Positions 1 to 12,754 are shown, numbered from the stretch's first letter. The stretch: DNA of 64,000 nucleotides from Aldrovandia affinis (GCA_029706075.1 JAINUG010000020.1:5166860-5230859), one strand, 5' to 3'. Numbers and translations: made by a program. Notes: a model not told the origin generated them from the sequence alone.

Positions 1-751
1 GAACGAGAATTGAATTTTAATGACTATTTTTACTAGGATACCAGCGCGGGTCCATTTCCTCAGGATACGTTTTTTTACCCTAGGCTTTCATTGAACCAGG
101 TATGTATTAAAATACATATTTGTCTTGAGGGGGGTCACATACATAAACATAGGTATCCATAAAATTATAATAAATTTGACCCCCGAAGTGGGTGGGGACA
201 AACAAACAAAAAACGAACAATAATAAAATAAATAAATAAATAAAATACGTATTTGTAAATAAGGAAGAGCACATCCAAACAGATCTGGTAAAAAGCTTCT
301 GTAAACTTCTTCATTGTGAATCTGCCACGTAGATCCTCAGACATGGACACCACACCAGTGTAAAATTCAACACCACTGTGGCACTCCGGAGCCTTGGGCC
401 TCTGTTTGAGACTTCTGACTGAGTGTAGTCATGGTTACGGATCCCATCACGTTCTTTCACACTGAGTCACTCTTTCTCCTGCCCAGTGACATGTTCCCAG
501 AGTCAGGCCTGGGAGGGGACATGTAGAGGAAACAGTGTTGACTTTCGCAACACAGAGATAATTCCAATAAATTAATTGCACAAACCATAGGGATGAGGAA
601 AGGACCATCCTAACATTCGAAAATTATTTATTATAGTTTTTTGATAAATGTTCAACATGTCTCACTTTAGGTGTAGTTTCGGGAGGGAGGGGGGTAGGGA
701 AGATTTTTCCCCCTCACCTAAGAGAGGCAAAACATTAAATCAAGTAAACTA

Positions 752-840
752 CTGTACATTTTACATTTTAAGCATTTAGCAGACGCTCTTATCCAGAGCG
801 ATTTACAAGATGTGCATTAATACATGGTATTATCCTGTCT
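752..840 (-). repeat. SINE tail fragment
   Basis: Contains the 3' block shared by fish tRNA-derived SINEs (TTTAGCAGACGCTCTTATCC and AGAGCGATTTACA). No tRNA-like head is visible. Confidence 0.6.
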
Positions 841-1127
841 GTAGCAGGATTAAGCTCTGAAGGCCATCAGGATCATGATGCAGATTAGTTTAAACCAATG
901 AAAAACATGATTTAGCCATATGAATGCAAGTCTGACATCAGCATTTTTTCTGAGATGTAAGTAAAGATGTAAGTAAGATTGCAATGGCCAGTGAAGACTT
1001 GATTCAGTGTTCACTCAACCTTTGCCTCCGAGTTGGGTGTGTGCCTTTAGGTCATTATCTCACTGGACCGTCCATTTCCAAACAATCCTGAGCTACAGAT
1101 GGGTCCAAGTTTTTCTAAAATGTCCTT

Positions 1128-1450
1128 ACATGAGGAATACAAAGTATATTGAAAGGAGGTGTTTCCACACAGGTGTGCTTCCTGGGTTAATTACGCAATT
1201 AACATCCTATCGTGCTTAGAGTCATGGATACAAATGCTGCGCAGGCCCAGTTTCCCATTATTATAGCTACCATGGTTAGAAGAAGAGATCTCAGGGACTT
1301 TGACGGAGGGTTTTGGGGCATGTTTGTCAGGAGACTAACAAAGACAAAGACTGCTCAACTTGCTGATGTTTCATGAGGTGATGTTGACATGGAAGTCTAA
1401 GGGAAAAACATCATCAACTAGGGGCAACTGTGGTCGAAAGCGTATACTCC
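1128..1450 (+). mobile_element. Tc1/mariner relic (family A, 5' part)
   Basis: The blocks ATACAAAGTATATTGA, GCAGGCCCAGTTTCCCATTA and TAGCTACCATGGTTAGAAG recur at 48366-48510. The stretch after 1379 (GATGTTGACATG, then AAGTCTAAG and CATCATCAACT) recurs on both sides of the insert at 48631-50063. The transposase frame is destroyed. Confidence 0.65.
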
Positions 1451-2918
1451 CCAACCATGAAATTCTCTGTATACTTTTCACTCAAAAGTCATCAGAAGGC
1501 AGCTTTTAGCAGTGATATCATTTCTTCCCAACGCACGCCTCCAGACGCCCCCTCACCAGTCATCTTACAATACCCCCGACTCCCACCCTCTGACACATTT
1601 ACCTAACCTTCATTTACTCAGAAAGCCCCATTGAGATAAACATCCATTTTTCAAGAAAGAAATGAGTGACACCACTAATCTTGTATGAGATATCTCTCAT
1701 CAGCGCATAAGGGAGCTTGGGGAAATTTGCATCAGAATGTATGATGTTCTGCAAAGTCATCCAAATATGTTGAAATTGAGTTAATGACATGATCATATGG
1801 GTGGGATTTTTTTTCTATTTTGGCCATAAAAAAGAAGATATTTCCCATCCTAACAGTGTTCATATGACTTCCAGGCACTAGGAATGAAGATGAATTTGAT
1901 GATTTGTGACGAGATATCCCAGCACCCCCAGATTGCCACTTCCCAGAGGCGCATAAATGTAACCGCTCTGTCTCTCTCTCTCAGCTTCCTCCTGTCGGTT
2001 TTGTCACTTTCTGAAGGGGAATACCACTCTGCCCTCTGACTTTCTGTTTTTGAAGAATGCTCAGTCCTTTCTGTCAGTGTTTTCTTTTTCCTGGAACCAC
2101 AGTGTCATGGATCATTTCCGTAAATAGCATAAAAGCCCCTCACTCGTGGCGAGTGCAGCCCAAGGCATTCTGCCCAATCACCCAAACCATAATGTGCTAC
2201 TTTTTCCCCAACAAATTGTATGCGTCTGTATTGTGGTACATATGCAATATATGATATACGAAAAGTGTAATGTACACGCAATTAGTCATAGGCATATTGA
2301 TATTGAAAGGCTACAATATTCCACTTGTTGTTTTATTATTTATTTGCTTAGCAAATGATTGTATCCAGGGTGAATCCCACCGGTTAGACGTGACACACAG
2401 TATCTATACCTTTATACAGGTAGATATTCAAGCCCAGTTCCCTGCCTGCTATCTCTGCTCAATTTCATCTGAAAGCAGAATTCATTTTTAAAAGTTCAAA
2501 AACTTTCTGGGAAGGCACTCTGTAGTTGTATACTTCATGAGTGCCCTCGCTATGACTTGAGGCCATATGCTCGCATTCCTTTCAGCCAGCTCTCCTGTTA
2601 GATCAGAGGCTGCACTGAGCAGTGTGATTACTCAGGGCCCGGCAAGCCTGTTGCACACTGATTGCCATGCGTTACGGCAACCTGAAATCACTGGCGCTGT
2701 ATTGCAACGTGAGACAACATCATTGCCAGGAATTGCATGTGATGACGATGACACGCTGCCCGCTTGTCAGAAACAACATTTTTTCGCATGCCCATATCGT
2801 GAGTCTGATGGACAGTCACCTCCACGGTGCCTTCAGACCAGCTCTTAGTGAAACAGGCACTGTGCCGTGAGGATTCCTGAGTGTGATTTATGAGCACCGG
2901 TGGTTCTCTCCTGGGGCA

Positions 2919-2923
<5 letters not shown>

Positions 2924-2963
<40 letters not shown>

Positions 2964-3446
2964 GAGGGAGAGTTACATAGAGAGATAGACAAAGAGAGAG
3001 AGAGGTAGAAAGAGAGCGAGAGAGTTGGACAGAGAGAGAGAAAGAGCAAGAGAGGGAGGGAGAGAAAGACAGAAGGGGAGAGTTAGACAGCGAGAGAAAG
3101 ATAGAGGGATAGTTAGACAGAGAGAGGAAGAGAGATAGAGGGAGAGTTAGACAGAGAGAGGAAGAGAGATAGAGGGAGAGTTAGACAGAGAGAGGGAGAG
3201 AGATAGAGGGAGAGTTAGACAGAGAGAGGGAGAGAGAGAGAGGAAGAGAGATAGAGGGAGAGTTAGACAGAGAGAGGAAGAGAGATAGAGGGAGAGTTAG
3301 ACAGAGAGAGGGAGAAAGATAGAGGGAGAGTTAGACAGAGAGAGGGAGAGAGAGAGAGGGAGAGAGTTAGAGAGAGGGAGAGAGATAGACAGAAAGAGAA
3401 AGAGAGGGAGAATTAGAGAGAGAAAAAAGAGGGAGAGAGAGAGAGG
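2924..3446 (+). repeat. Purine-only minisatellite, 34-bp period
   Basis: GA-rich on the plus strand. Between about 3090 and 3350 a 34-bp unit containing GAGATAGAGGGAGAGTTAGA repeats at least six times with small changes. The edges grade into simple (GA)n. Fully purine-biased DNA of this length could form a triplex. Confidence 0.85.
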
Positions 3447-4811
3447 TGCTCTCAATCATAGGGGGCATTGTGCAACAGCCCTTCAGCTGCACGGCCGCCA
3501 ATCCCGCCGTGTTATTTGCACTGTATTACCTCACTCAGCAGTCTGACACGTATCACATTCCTATAAGCGGTTGACTTACAGCCATTACAGACTTGCACCT
3601 GAAAATGAGAGGGTTACACAATCATCCTAGTGTTGCTCAACCGCGCTCTTTTACTCACGCACTCTCTCTCTCTCTGGCGGCTCTGGAACTCTGTGGAAAC
3701 ATCGGGGGGGAGGGGGGGGGGGTAAATACAATTAACTATTGTAGCTATTTCAACTGTATCAATTAAAAAAACATCTAAGCCATTCACTGCCTTCTAAAAC
3801 AAACACATACGCAATGCCACACCAGTTGGAGAAAAGGGTTTAAATACTCACTGCCTCATGCTCTATGTTTGTACTGGAATCAGCAGGTCACCAGATGTAG
3901 ATATTTCAGGAATCTGAGGATAATATTCCCTGGATTATTTTTTTAGTTTGTTTTACTACAAGATCCAACCTGAAATAAAATACAGGAGCACATATGAAAT
4001 GCATTAAGTGTACACCCTCAATGGATGATTCAGCATTCTGTCCACACGCTTTTATGACTTGTTAATGACTTTTTATGCTTGGCGTATACATTTCCCCGTT
4101 GTATAGCTCAGTAGCTGCAGTGACATGTGCTGTACATATACGGTGCTGTGTCTCGAAGCCTCTTTTCCTGAATCCTTGAACATTTCTTGAAAAATATGAA
4201 CTGTAATATTAGTTTGTCGGCTGCGTTCTCAGAGCTCTTCGGAGCGCTGAGTGGTGCAGCGACGTCTGTATTCGTGCCCACACACTCTCTCTGAAACAGC
4301 ATGATAAAGGCTTCGTGGGGGCCCAGAGCAAGACTGCGACAGGACGGACCTCCGGGAGGTAATCCACACCGCACAGAGTGCCCCTTGTTTTCCACCGACC
4401 CCTTTCGTTTTTTGTCTGGAAGGCGGTTTTGTGCAAATGCCCTCTGTAGAGGTTCTCACTTTCCTCTGTCACGCCGGAGACATGTATCTGGTTTACACAT
4501 TCAAAGCACTTGTCCGTGAATAATTTCAGCTAATGCAAACAAACCAGCTATTAATCATGTATGCCTTCGGCTGCCCAAAAATTACCATCGTCAGGAATAG
4601 CATGTGCATATATTTTTAGTAACATTACACGTGTAGTGATTTGCAGTACTATACGTGTGGTCGTTTAATCATTTGTACGTGTGGCTTTTTAAAAGTTTGT
4701 AGTAGGTTGTTTAATTCCATCCACATAGAACAGAACAAGGCCTCTGGTTTTTTGTTTTTCCAAACTGGGAGGGTTTTCACAGCGTCTATGATGCTGCTGA
4801 TCTGATGCTCT

Positions 4812-5186
4812 GTGTCAGCGTGGCCTGCAGGGAGAGAGATAAGGGGAGGTAGAGTAGGCGGGGCTCATAGGCGGGGCTCTCAGCTGCTCTTGCTGAAGCA
4901 GGTTGGCTGCTCTAATCTTCCTTCCAGATGCTGTGGCGATATTGCGTCAGACAGGCGAGACCTGGGGCAGTTCTGCTCAGTCAGAGCTCTGAGTGCTGGG
5001 GGAAGGGGATTCTCTCTCCTGCTCTCTCCTCCAGACGCACAGGTAAACAGTTCAACATCCCCCCCAACAGCGTGCATAGGCCGTCCACCTGAAGCAGCTG
5101 TGGCAATAGGCTGCAAGAGACCCATCTCCTGGTTGTGCTATAGGTATGTACAACACACCCATCGACTTACTGTGAGCCCTATTTAA
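4812..5186 (+). other. Open frame without recognised domain
   Basis: A 124-codon frame with no motif I recognise, in a stretch of moderate GC. A non-coding explanation is more likely. Nothing else is visible between 3.5 and 5.5 kb. Confidence 0.1.
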
Positions 5187-5565
5187 AACACGCCCTTCGC
5201 CTCACTGTGAGCTTTATGTACAACACACGCATTGCCATAGGCGCGGACAATGTGGGTGCTTCCCACTTGAACAGTTTTCTTATAGAATATCATATTTAAA
5301 ATAAAAACTATAATGAGTGTGCGTCTGTATCTGTGTATCATAATCGACGTGAAATTGTGCGAGGAGCTGAAGAGAAGTTTAAAAAAGTTCTTAAAAACAT
5401 CTGATCGACCAATCACCTGATAGGCGTTCGAAAAAAAGGCTATATCGACGTAGCTAGCAATGCAAGCAAGCGAGTTAGCTAGCTAGCTGTCAAGAAGTAA
5501 CACAATTTCCACAATGCCTTGTAATAAATTGATTGAGCTGTTGTGTTTTTACATTTTTATTCAAA

Positions 5566-5766
5566 ATGTCTCAAAAACGTATTAGCGAATTCTTCAAAAA
5601 GCCTGCAACAACAAAAAACACAACTGACAGCAGCGCCATCACGTCCTCATCGCCAACTTACAAGTTGTGCATTAATACCTGGTATGATAAATCATTGTTC
5701 GCGCAACAGCGACAGACATCGTTGTTGGCAGCTGCATACCATACCTGTCACACCGGGAAGGAAGAG
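5566..5766 (+). pseudogene. Short exon-like ORF resembling the N-terminus of a transposon-derived protein
   Basis: A 67-codon frame begins MSQKRISEFFKKP and runs to a donor-like GAG|GTTAGTAAA. N-termini of the 'KR..FFKKP' type are common in fish hAT/ZMYM-type transposon proteins. Residues Q3-x-x-I6-x-x-F9-F10 match a PCNA-interacting (PIP) box. No downstream exon with a transposase domain was found, so this is probably an orphan relic. Confidence 0.35.
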
Positions 5767-5884
5767 GTTAGTAAATTGGTTTTTCTTTTGGTTTTTTTAG
5801 AGGAAGTTTTAAACAAGTAGCCTATAGGCTACATATACAAAAAGCAGTATTAAACATGTAGGCAGTGGTGAAGACAATTGGCTA

Positions 5885-6187
5885 TATTTACAGAATTCAG
5901 TGGTAGTGGAGTCTGAAAAGGTGGGTTTTGAGTCTTTTGCGGAAGACCGCAAATGCTTCCGCAGTCCTGGCCGAGTGCGGAAGATCATTCCACCACCGAG
6001 GGGTCAGGACAGAGAAGAGGCGAGACCGCGAGGAGCGGCTGCCAGGCACCCGGAGGGATGGGACAGTCAGTTTGCCAGAGGAGGCGAAGCGGAGGGGTCT
6101 CGCTGCGGTGTAGGGTCTGATGAGTGTCTGGAGATAAGGGGGAGCAGTTCCTCTAGCCGCTTGATAAGCTAGCACCAGTGATTTGCA
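5885..6187 (-). mobile_element. LINE 3' end (reverse transcriptase tail), L2-like
   Basis: On the minus strand the frame reads APPYLQTLIRPY then SRSRLFSVLTPRWWNDLP and KRLKTHLF, the C-terminal tail typical of L2/Jockey-type fish LINEs. It starts and stops abruptly, as expected of a 5'-truncated copy, and the tail is intact for about 90 residues. Confidence 0.75.
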
Positions 6188-8380
6188 TTGTACGCGTGCT
6201 CAACCTCAGAGGCACAGCACCCGATTTAACCACAATCACTCCATTAAATGGAGCACTATGTTGTCATAATCACCCCATTCACATGGTCCTATTTGGCACC
6301 CAACACAGCACACAGTGGGTTCTGAGGCCTTTCATTGGTGATTCTGACCCATTCGTCAATGAGTCGTGGGACTCGAACAGGTTTTCGGTTTTTTTCTGCT
6401 TTACTCATAAAACAAATTCCATCCGAAAGTAGACGCAATTTGTTTTGGTGATGCCTTTCAATTTAACTTGTTTAACTTACATCGGCACCGAAACCTTTTC
6501 ACGTTCCTTTAAGCCAGGTTGGTTTGATAGGTGGAAGTGGTTGCTTTATGTCAAATAAACCGACTGTGTTCGTTGCTATGTCTGTGTAAAAGCAGTGGAG
6601 AAAAAACTAGTACTATTCAAAACGATACTATTCAATCCCCGTTATTATAACGTAGTATTTTTTCGTTTCGGATTTCAGCACCCCCAAGTCAAAACGTATT
6701 CCCGCGCCTGTGCCCATTGCTTCACTGTGAGATTTATGTAACCAATCCCCCCACCCACCCACCCAGGAATCCCTAAGGGCCATCCAGATACAGCACTGTA
6801 GAACACAGCTCACATTCTAACCTTTAATGCCGCCGTGCACATCTGAAAAAGCCTATTCCAGCACAAACACATCTGTGCTCCCCTACAATCAGCCCTTAAT
6901 AATAATAATCATTTCGGTATTGTTCATATTGCAGCATGATTGTCTATATAAGCTGTTAATTTGTGTACACTTCATTGTATTATCCAGCAGCTCCATATAT
7001 GGTGCTCATCCACGCCCATAACTCTTTTAGCAGGGAGCAAACAGGAGCATGAGCTCTGTATCATCTTACAACATGTCCCAATGAGCTGACACACATATAG
7101 TATCTGGGTTACATAAACTCGCACAAGGTGACTAAAAACGAACCAGCAAAACCAGAAATGTCCAGGTGCTTTCATCTAGAGGTCCTCCAGCGGTTTTTAC
7201 ACATACCTATTTAACGCAATGCATTTCCATAGCACAGTTACACTGAGAACCACTAAAACAGATGTACAAATGCAGTATAATATATATATTTGTAATGTGT
7301 ATAATGTAGAGCAGTCGGTAACTGTTGTGTGAGGATTGCACTAAACTCAATGAAAACACCCCTTATGTAAACATGGCTAGTTGGTTTCATTCCGCAGACC
7401 TGAAGAATTACAAACTATTACAGACATAAAGACTATTACAGAATATTACATCAGAGTGGCATTACCCCCATACAGTATGTATGTAGCTGGCCTCCACATG
7501 CCAGAACCAAAGCAGCAAATATCTGAGGCTAGAAGGCTTACGTTAGGTTTGGGATGTGGGGAGAGGGAGTGGGAGTTTTTGAGGCCCTGTCAAAAAGAGT
7601 GTTCCTCTGAAGGGTTTTTTTCACCGAGCCAATTCAGCTCCACACTTCTCTCATTTGACCTAATTGTTAACTATGTAAACTATGCATTGGTATTGCAAAA
7701 GCACACCACTCAGACAAACCGCAGGCAGTCCACTACCTGCACGTGTAACTGTGAGTGCAAAAAAATTGAGTTAAGTTTTGCTTCTTAAACAGCTTAGGAG
7801 CAAGATTAGCCATTGCCGAAATGACAAAAGGCATGTCATGTGTGAAACAAAAGAAAAAATGTACCATGTGCTAGCTTTTGTTAATCAAAGTTGAGAGAAA
7901 AAGCACATTGCTGTTATGTTGCACAGAAGGCTTAGCTTCCATACCCCTTTCCCCCCCACTGGAGTTTGAGAATGCCGCAGGACAATGCCCCACTGTTCTC
8001 TGACATAGCTCATATTTAGCGATGTCCACATACCGCTACGGAGACAATGTGCGTCTTTCTCTCACGCCCCCAGAGTGGGTTTCAGGCCTGTGTTACGGTG
8101 TGGGGAAACCTATGATCAAGTACAGACACTTTTACACACATGACACACATTGCACTTCTGGAAAGTTTCTGGCTCAGCATTTTTGTTGTTCAATATTTAC
8201 AGCTAAGTCGTGCAATATATACTATATATGTTGAGTAATTAATTCAACATTCATTCATTTATTCATAATGAATCTTGAACGGACTGATATCACCAAAAAC
8301 ATGCTGTGCCTGCATCTCTCTGCATACGGTGTCTCTGTGTTTATGTTGTCTCTGTGCTTACTGTATCTTTGTGCTTATGG

Positions 8381-8586
8381 CAGGGCTAGTCAATTCCAGC
8401 CCTCGAGGGCCACAGTGTCTGCAGATATTTGCTCCCACCATGCAGTACACCACCTGATTTCGCTAATTAGTTTACCTCCTTGATCCAGGAGGTGAGGTAA
8501 TAAGTGAAATCAGGTGGAGTAGTGCGTGGTTGGAGCAAATATCTGCAGACACTGTGGCCCTCGAGGGCTGGAATTGACTAGCCCTG
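8381..8586. mobile_element. hAT-type MITE (fold-back) with 8-bp target duplication
   Basis: The element begins CAGGGCTAGTCAATTCCAGC and ends in its reverse complement; almost the whole 206 bp folds back on itself. It is flanked on both sides by GCTTATGG (8373-8380 and 8587-8594). An 8-bp target duplication and CAG...CTG ends are the signature of hAT elements. It has no coding capacity. Confidence 0.9.
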
Positions 8587-9019
8587 GCTTATGGTATCTC
8601 TGTGTTTGTGGTATCTCTCTGGATATTGTATGTCTGTGCTTATGGTATCTCTGTTTTGTGGCGTACTGTGCTTGTGACTCATTCTCAGGCGGGGGTCGAA
8701 CTGTATTCATGAGCAGAAAGAGGAAACAGAACCACAGACCCTGCTTCCATCCACCACGGCTCTCCACACATCCCACCCCGGGGGGCGTCAGCCAGCATTC
8801 GCCATAGCGGGAGGAAATCCTCGCCGAGCGAGAAGCGGGAAGCGGCCCAGATAATCATATCCTGGCTGCTGCCCCTGCCTATCCCAGGGGCCCACAGTGA
8901 ACCGCACATCCTGCGACACTGAGAGACAGGAGGAAGAGACATTACAGAGCAGGGCCTCTGGAATATTCCAGGAGGAATACCTGGCCTCTGTCTGAGTGTC
9001 CTCCCAAAAACTATAACTG

Positions 9020-9073
9020 TGCTTTTTGTAAGTCGCTCGGGATAAGAACGTCTGCTAAATGCTGTAAATGTAT
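9020..9073 (+). repeat. SINE 3' tail fragment
   Basis: Reads AAGTCGCTCGGGATAAGAAC then GTCTGCTAAATGCTGTAAATG, the end of the fish SINE tail. It abuts the inverted-repeat arm that starts at 9074. Confidence 0.6.
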
Positions 9074-9301
9074 AACCACAATGGCTCCTGCTCTCTCGAA
9101 AGAGAGAATACTACAGATGGTCCCTGTTTAAGAGGTTACTTCTCATGTCTGACATCAGATTATGTGCATTGTTATGAGTAAACGTGTTCTACTCTTAAAG
9201 GTCACTCATGGAATGGGTCACTACTGATGGTATCAAGGCTCACATCACTGGAGTCATGATTGCCCACACACCCACATACATGCCCACATACATGCCCACG
9301 T

Positions 9302-9334
<33 letters not shown>

Positions 9335-9335
9335 A
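9074..9335 (+). repeat. Left arm of a large inverted repeat
   Basis: This arm matches, in reverse complement, 12335-12585. Shared blocks include AAGAGGTTACTTCTCATGTC and ACTCTTAAAGGTCACTCATG. It runs into a (CA)n tract (9302-9333), and the right arm runs into (TG)n. The left arm lacks about 40 bp present in the right arm. Confidence 0.85.
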
Positions 9336-10889
9336 GTGCAGATGTCACATTGTTTATGAATAGGGACCCACGTAAATGCCAGAGAAATGCAACAGTTTAT
9401 GCAGGTGTGTGCGAGACCAAAAATCGCACATTTACACTATATTTCCATGTGGTCGCTGTACACAATGCAATGCCTTATTTATTACAGCTGCAAGAGACGT
9501 GTGTGTGATTCTGTGTGATTCTCAGCTTCAACAGAGTTTGTGTACCGAGAGACTCAGTGTGATAGACCATTGAAACACCAACAGCACCTTGTGATCACAT
9601 GACTAATAGAGTGTGTTTTCAGTATCATCACACACTGTCAAAGAAGTTAGAATGCTAATATTTCAGTAACTCCTGCGCTTTGTTTATTTGGAGGTACAAG
9701 TTTCATATGCATGTGCCATTTTTCAGATCGTGAAATTGCTAAGTGAGAAGATCCCTGTTAATGAGTAATAGTGGTAATTCGTTTGCACGTGACGTCAGTT
9801 TGCCTGGGCCACAGACTCCTTCTCGTATGGATTCTGCTGGTGTTTGCTTGCTATACAGAAGAAAAAGACAGCTCTCCTCCATCTGTCTCTCACTCACCTT
9901 CTATCTCTCTCTCTGTGGCTGAAACACCCTGCATATCTTGCCCTGCTAACGAGCAGAGCTTTAGGTTGTTATCAAGATTGCAACTGCAAGCTAAACATCC
10001 TCTGGCCCGTGCAAGAACAGCGGTAAACCCCCAGAGCTGGAAGAGCCGTGAACTCCAAACTTAACGCCGCGATGATTACACGCTAGCTGTGAACATCTGA
10101 AGGGTAATTAATACTTGTGTGAGATCACACCTTAACTGCGCCACCTTGGTGGCCTCAGAATTTGCATTCAGCCTCAACTGGAGTATGAGCCCAAAAAAAC
10201 AAGACTTTATTGTATGTGTATCATCAAGGGGGATGCAAATAAAGTCAAATGCAACCAACTACACCTGCATGCCTGTTCATTTATCCGTCAACATGCTGCG
10301 TTTTAACGCGGTGCTCACTTATATGATGGCATGTAGCGTATCAGAAACGGGAGGGCCAGTGTCAGCAAAACCAGGCTTCCTGTCCTGCCTCTCAGAGATC
10401 TTTCGGTATGAGTCAGACTTCAGGCCTGTTTACACAGTTCGGATACCGAGTATTGCACTATGGAGATGCACCTGGTTGACCTCATTCCCAGCCCTCTTTT
10501 GCATCCCATGATGAAATGGAATACAGGCAAGTGCAATGGCAGTAGGTGGAGAACAGACTCCTTACTTTCCTCCACGCCAAAAACCTACTCACACGTTCTA
10601 TTAGCAGAATGTCAATGTGCACCATTACGTCACCCTTATTAAAAAGCGTGCTGCTTTCAGGAACGTTTTTTGTAAAGCTGCCACGCCTGTTTTTAGGGGG
10701 ATTTTTTCAGGGAAAACACCTGACAGTCTCTTTGGAAAACAGTGAAGGGACACATTTTTTTTGTTGAGTGTACCTGATGAAAAACTTTTTACTGACAGAA
10801 AGGTAATCCCAGGTATAGGTAATAAAACCAGGATTTGGGAGGAAGGCATATGAGGCCATTCAAATTCATGGTTTGGAAAAGGCAAATTC

Positions 10890-11045
10890 TCCCTACCTGT
10901 GTGTGTACGTGACCACGTGTGTGTAACTGTGTGTATGTGCATGTGTAGGAGTGTGCGTGACTGTATGTGTGACCGTGTGTGTGTACGTGTGTATGCATGC
11001 GTGTGTGTGACTGCATGTGGGTGCATGACCATGTGTGAGTGTTTG
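10890..11045 (+). repeat. Degenerate (TG)n tract
   Basis: About 150 bases of GTGTGT-type sequence with interruptions. It creates long frames of His/Thr repeats on the minus strand that are not genes. Confidence 0.7.
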
Positions 11046-11224
11046 GTGTACTTTTGAGCATACTTTTGACATTTTCATCCAAAGCGACTTACAAGAGCGT
11101 ATTAATATGGCTAGAGATCATCGCAATAACTATTGAACAGTAAGCTACAGTCTAATCATTGTTACTGCCGAAGTTCGTGCCACAAAATTGGTAATACAAA
11201 GGGGAGAGAAAGGTTGTTGTTTTT

Positions 11225-12215
11225 TTTCTTTAATTGAGGTGAAGTCGGAAAAGGTGAGTATTCAGTCTTTTGCAGAACATGACTAGAGATTCTGCCGTCC
11301 TGACCAAGTGGAGAAGGTCATTCCACCATCTAGTGATGAGGGCAGAGAAGAGGCGGGGCTGCAAGGAGCAGTTACCGGGCGTATGGGGAGACAGGACAGC
11401 CAGCAGACGAGAGGAGGCCAATCAGAGAGGTCTGGAATGGGTGTAGGATGTGATCAGTGATTGAAAGTAGGAGGGGGCACTGCCCCTCGTGGCCCAGTAT
11501 GCCAGCACCAATGACTTGAATTGAATGCGAGCTGCAACCTGGAGCCAGTGAAGAGTGGTGAGGAGTGGAGTGACAAGTGATCATTTGGGAAGGTTGAACA
11601 CCAGAAGTGCGGCTGCATTCAGAGTCAGGCTCTCGTCATCCTGCAACTCCCTCCTGGCTGGAGCTCCCGCATGTGCCATCAGAGTGCCATGTGCCTGTAG
11701 CTCCTCCCCTCCTAGTGACCAATGGCCACTCATCCCGGTCACAACTCTTCTCTGTCTTGGCAGCACAATGGTGGAATGAACTTCCCACTGATGTCAGGAC
11801 AGCCAAATCACTGCTCATCTTCCCCTGCAGTCTGAAAACGCACCTCTTTAGATGGCACCTTGGATCCGAACCCACCCATCCCTAAAACATTTTTAAAAAT
11901 AAATAAAAAACGACTTCCTGTTATGGCTGCTTACTTGAGAGAATGATGTGCTTGAAGTTGTAGCGACATGTGGTTGTTCTTTATCTACTTAAGTTGAATG
12001 CACTTTCTATAAGTCACTTTGGATAAAAGCATCTGCCAAATTACTCTAATGTAAATGTAATGCAGTATGGACAGGTTCCAGTAGCTTGATGGCACAGGCT
12101 GCTAGGCCAGCCAGCAAGCATTGCAGTAATTTAGGCGTGTAATTTCCAGGACCTGGACGAAAAGTTGAGTGGCCTCTTGGGTGTGGAAGGCACCAATCCT
12201 CCTGATGTTGTGGAT
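11225..12215 (-). mobile_element. LINE relic, minus strand, split by a second retroelement
   Basis: Minus-strand fragments in protein order: a QVLEITRLNYCNA block (12200-12065), then SRLFSALITRWWNDLL-like and KRLNTHLFRLHLN segments (11605-11225). This is the C-terminal part of an L2-like reverse transcriptase. The two parts are separated by 11606-12062, a LINE 3' end in the other orientation. Confidence 0.6.
11606..12062 (+). mobile_element. LINE 3' end nested in a LINE of opposite strand
   Basis: The plus strand encodes NSLLAGAPACAIR, SSRSQLFSVLAAQWWNELP and SLKTHLFRWHL, then ends with a SINE/LINE-type tail (AAGTCACTTTGGATAAAAGC, then AAATGTAATG). It has several frame breaks and interrupts the minus-strand LINE on both sides. 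Confidence 0.55.
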
Positions 12216-12585
12216 ATGTGTGTGTGCGTGTGCGTACATGTGTGTGTTTGCATGTGTATGTGTGTATGTGCGTGTATGTGCATGTGTTCGTGCACGTGTG
12301 TTTGTGTGTGTGTGTGTGTGCATGAGTTGTTGATGCACGTATGTGGGTGTGTGGGCAATCATGGCTCCAGTGATGTGAGCATTGATACCATCAGTAGTGA
12401 CTCATTCCATGAGTGACCTTTAAGAGTAGAACGCAGAGGAGCGGAAATTAACTGAAGTAAAACCCCTTTCATTTTTACTCATAACAATCTACATCGTCTG
12501 ATGTCAGACATGAGAAGTAACCTCTTAAACAGAGACCGTCTGTAGTATTCTCGCTTCTTTCGGGAGAGCAGGAACCAATGTGGTT
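12212..12585 (-). repeat. Right arm of the large inverted repeat, with TG tract
   Basis: Mirror copy of 9074-9335. The 12212-12330 part is a degenerate (TG)n tract and the unique part is 12335-12585. About 40 bp near 12427-12468 is absent from the left arm. Divergence is low enough that block order is kept throughout. Confidence 0.85.
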
Positions 12586-12754
12586 GTGTTATGGGGAAGA
12601 CACTGTGCTATGGGTGCTCAGACGTGTGTTGTGTCCTGTGTTGCATGATGTTCACATACCTGTTTATGAATGAAATATATTCCTGAGGTCTTCGTTACAT
12701 ATTTAAACCATGTTTTCCGAACCATCCGACGTTTAAATGATCCCAGAATTATAT

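Noticed and set aside
12102-12416. Frames of His/Thr or Cys/Val repeats
   Set aside because: They are translations of a (TG)n tract; the same applies to 9260-9508, 10789-11082 and 37327-37560.
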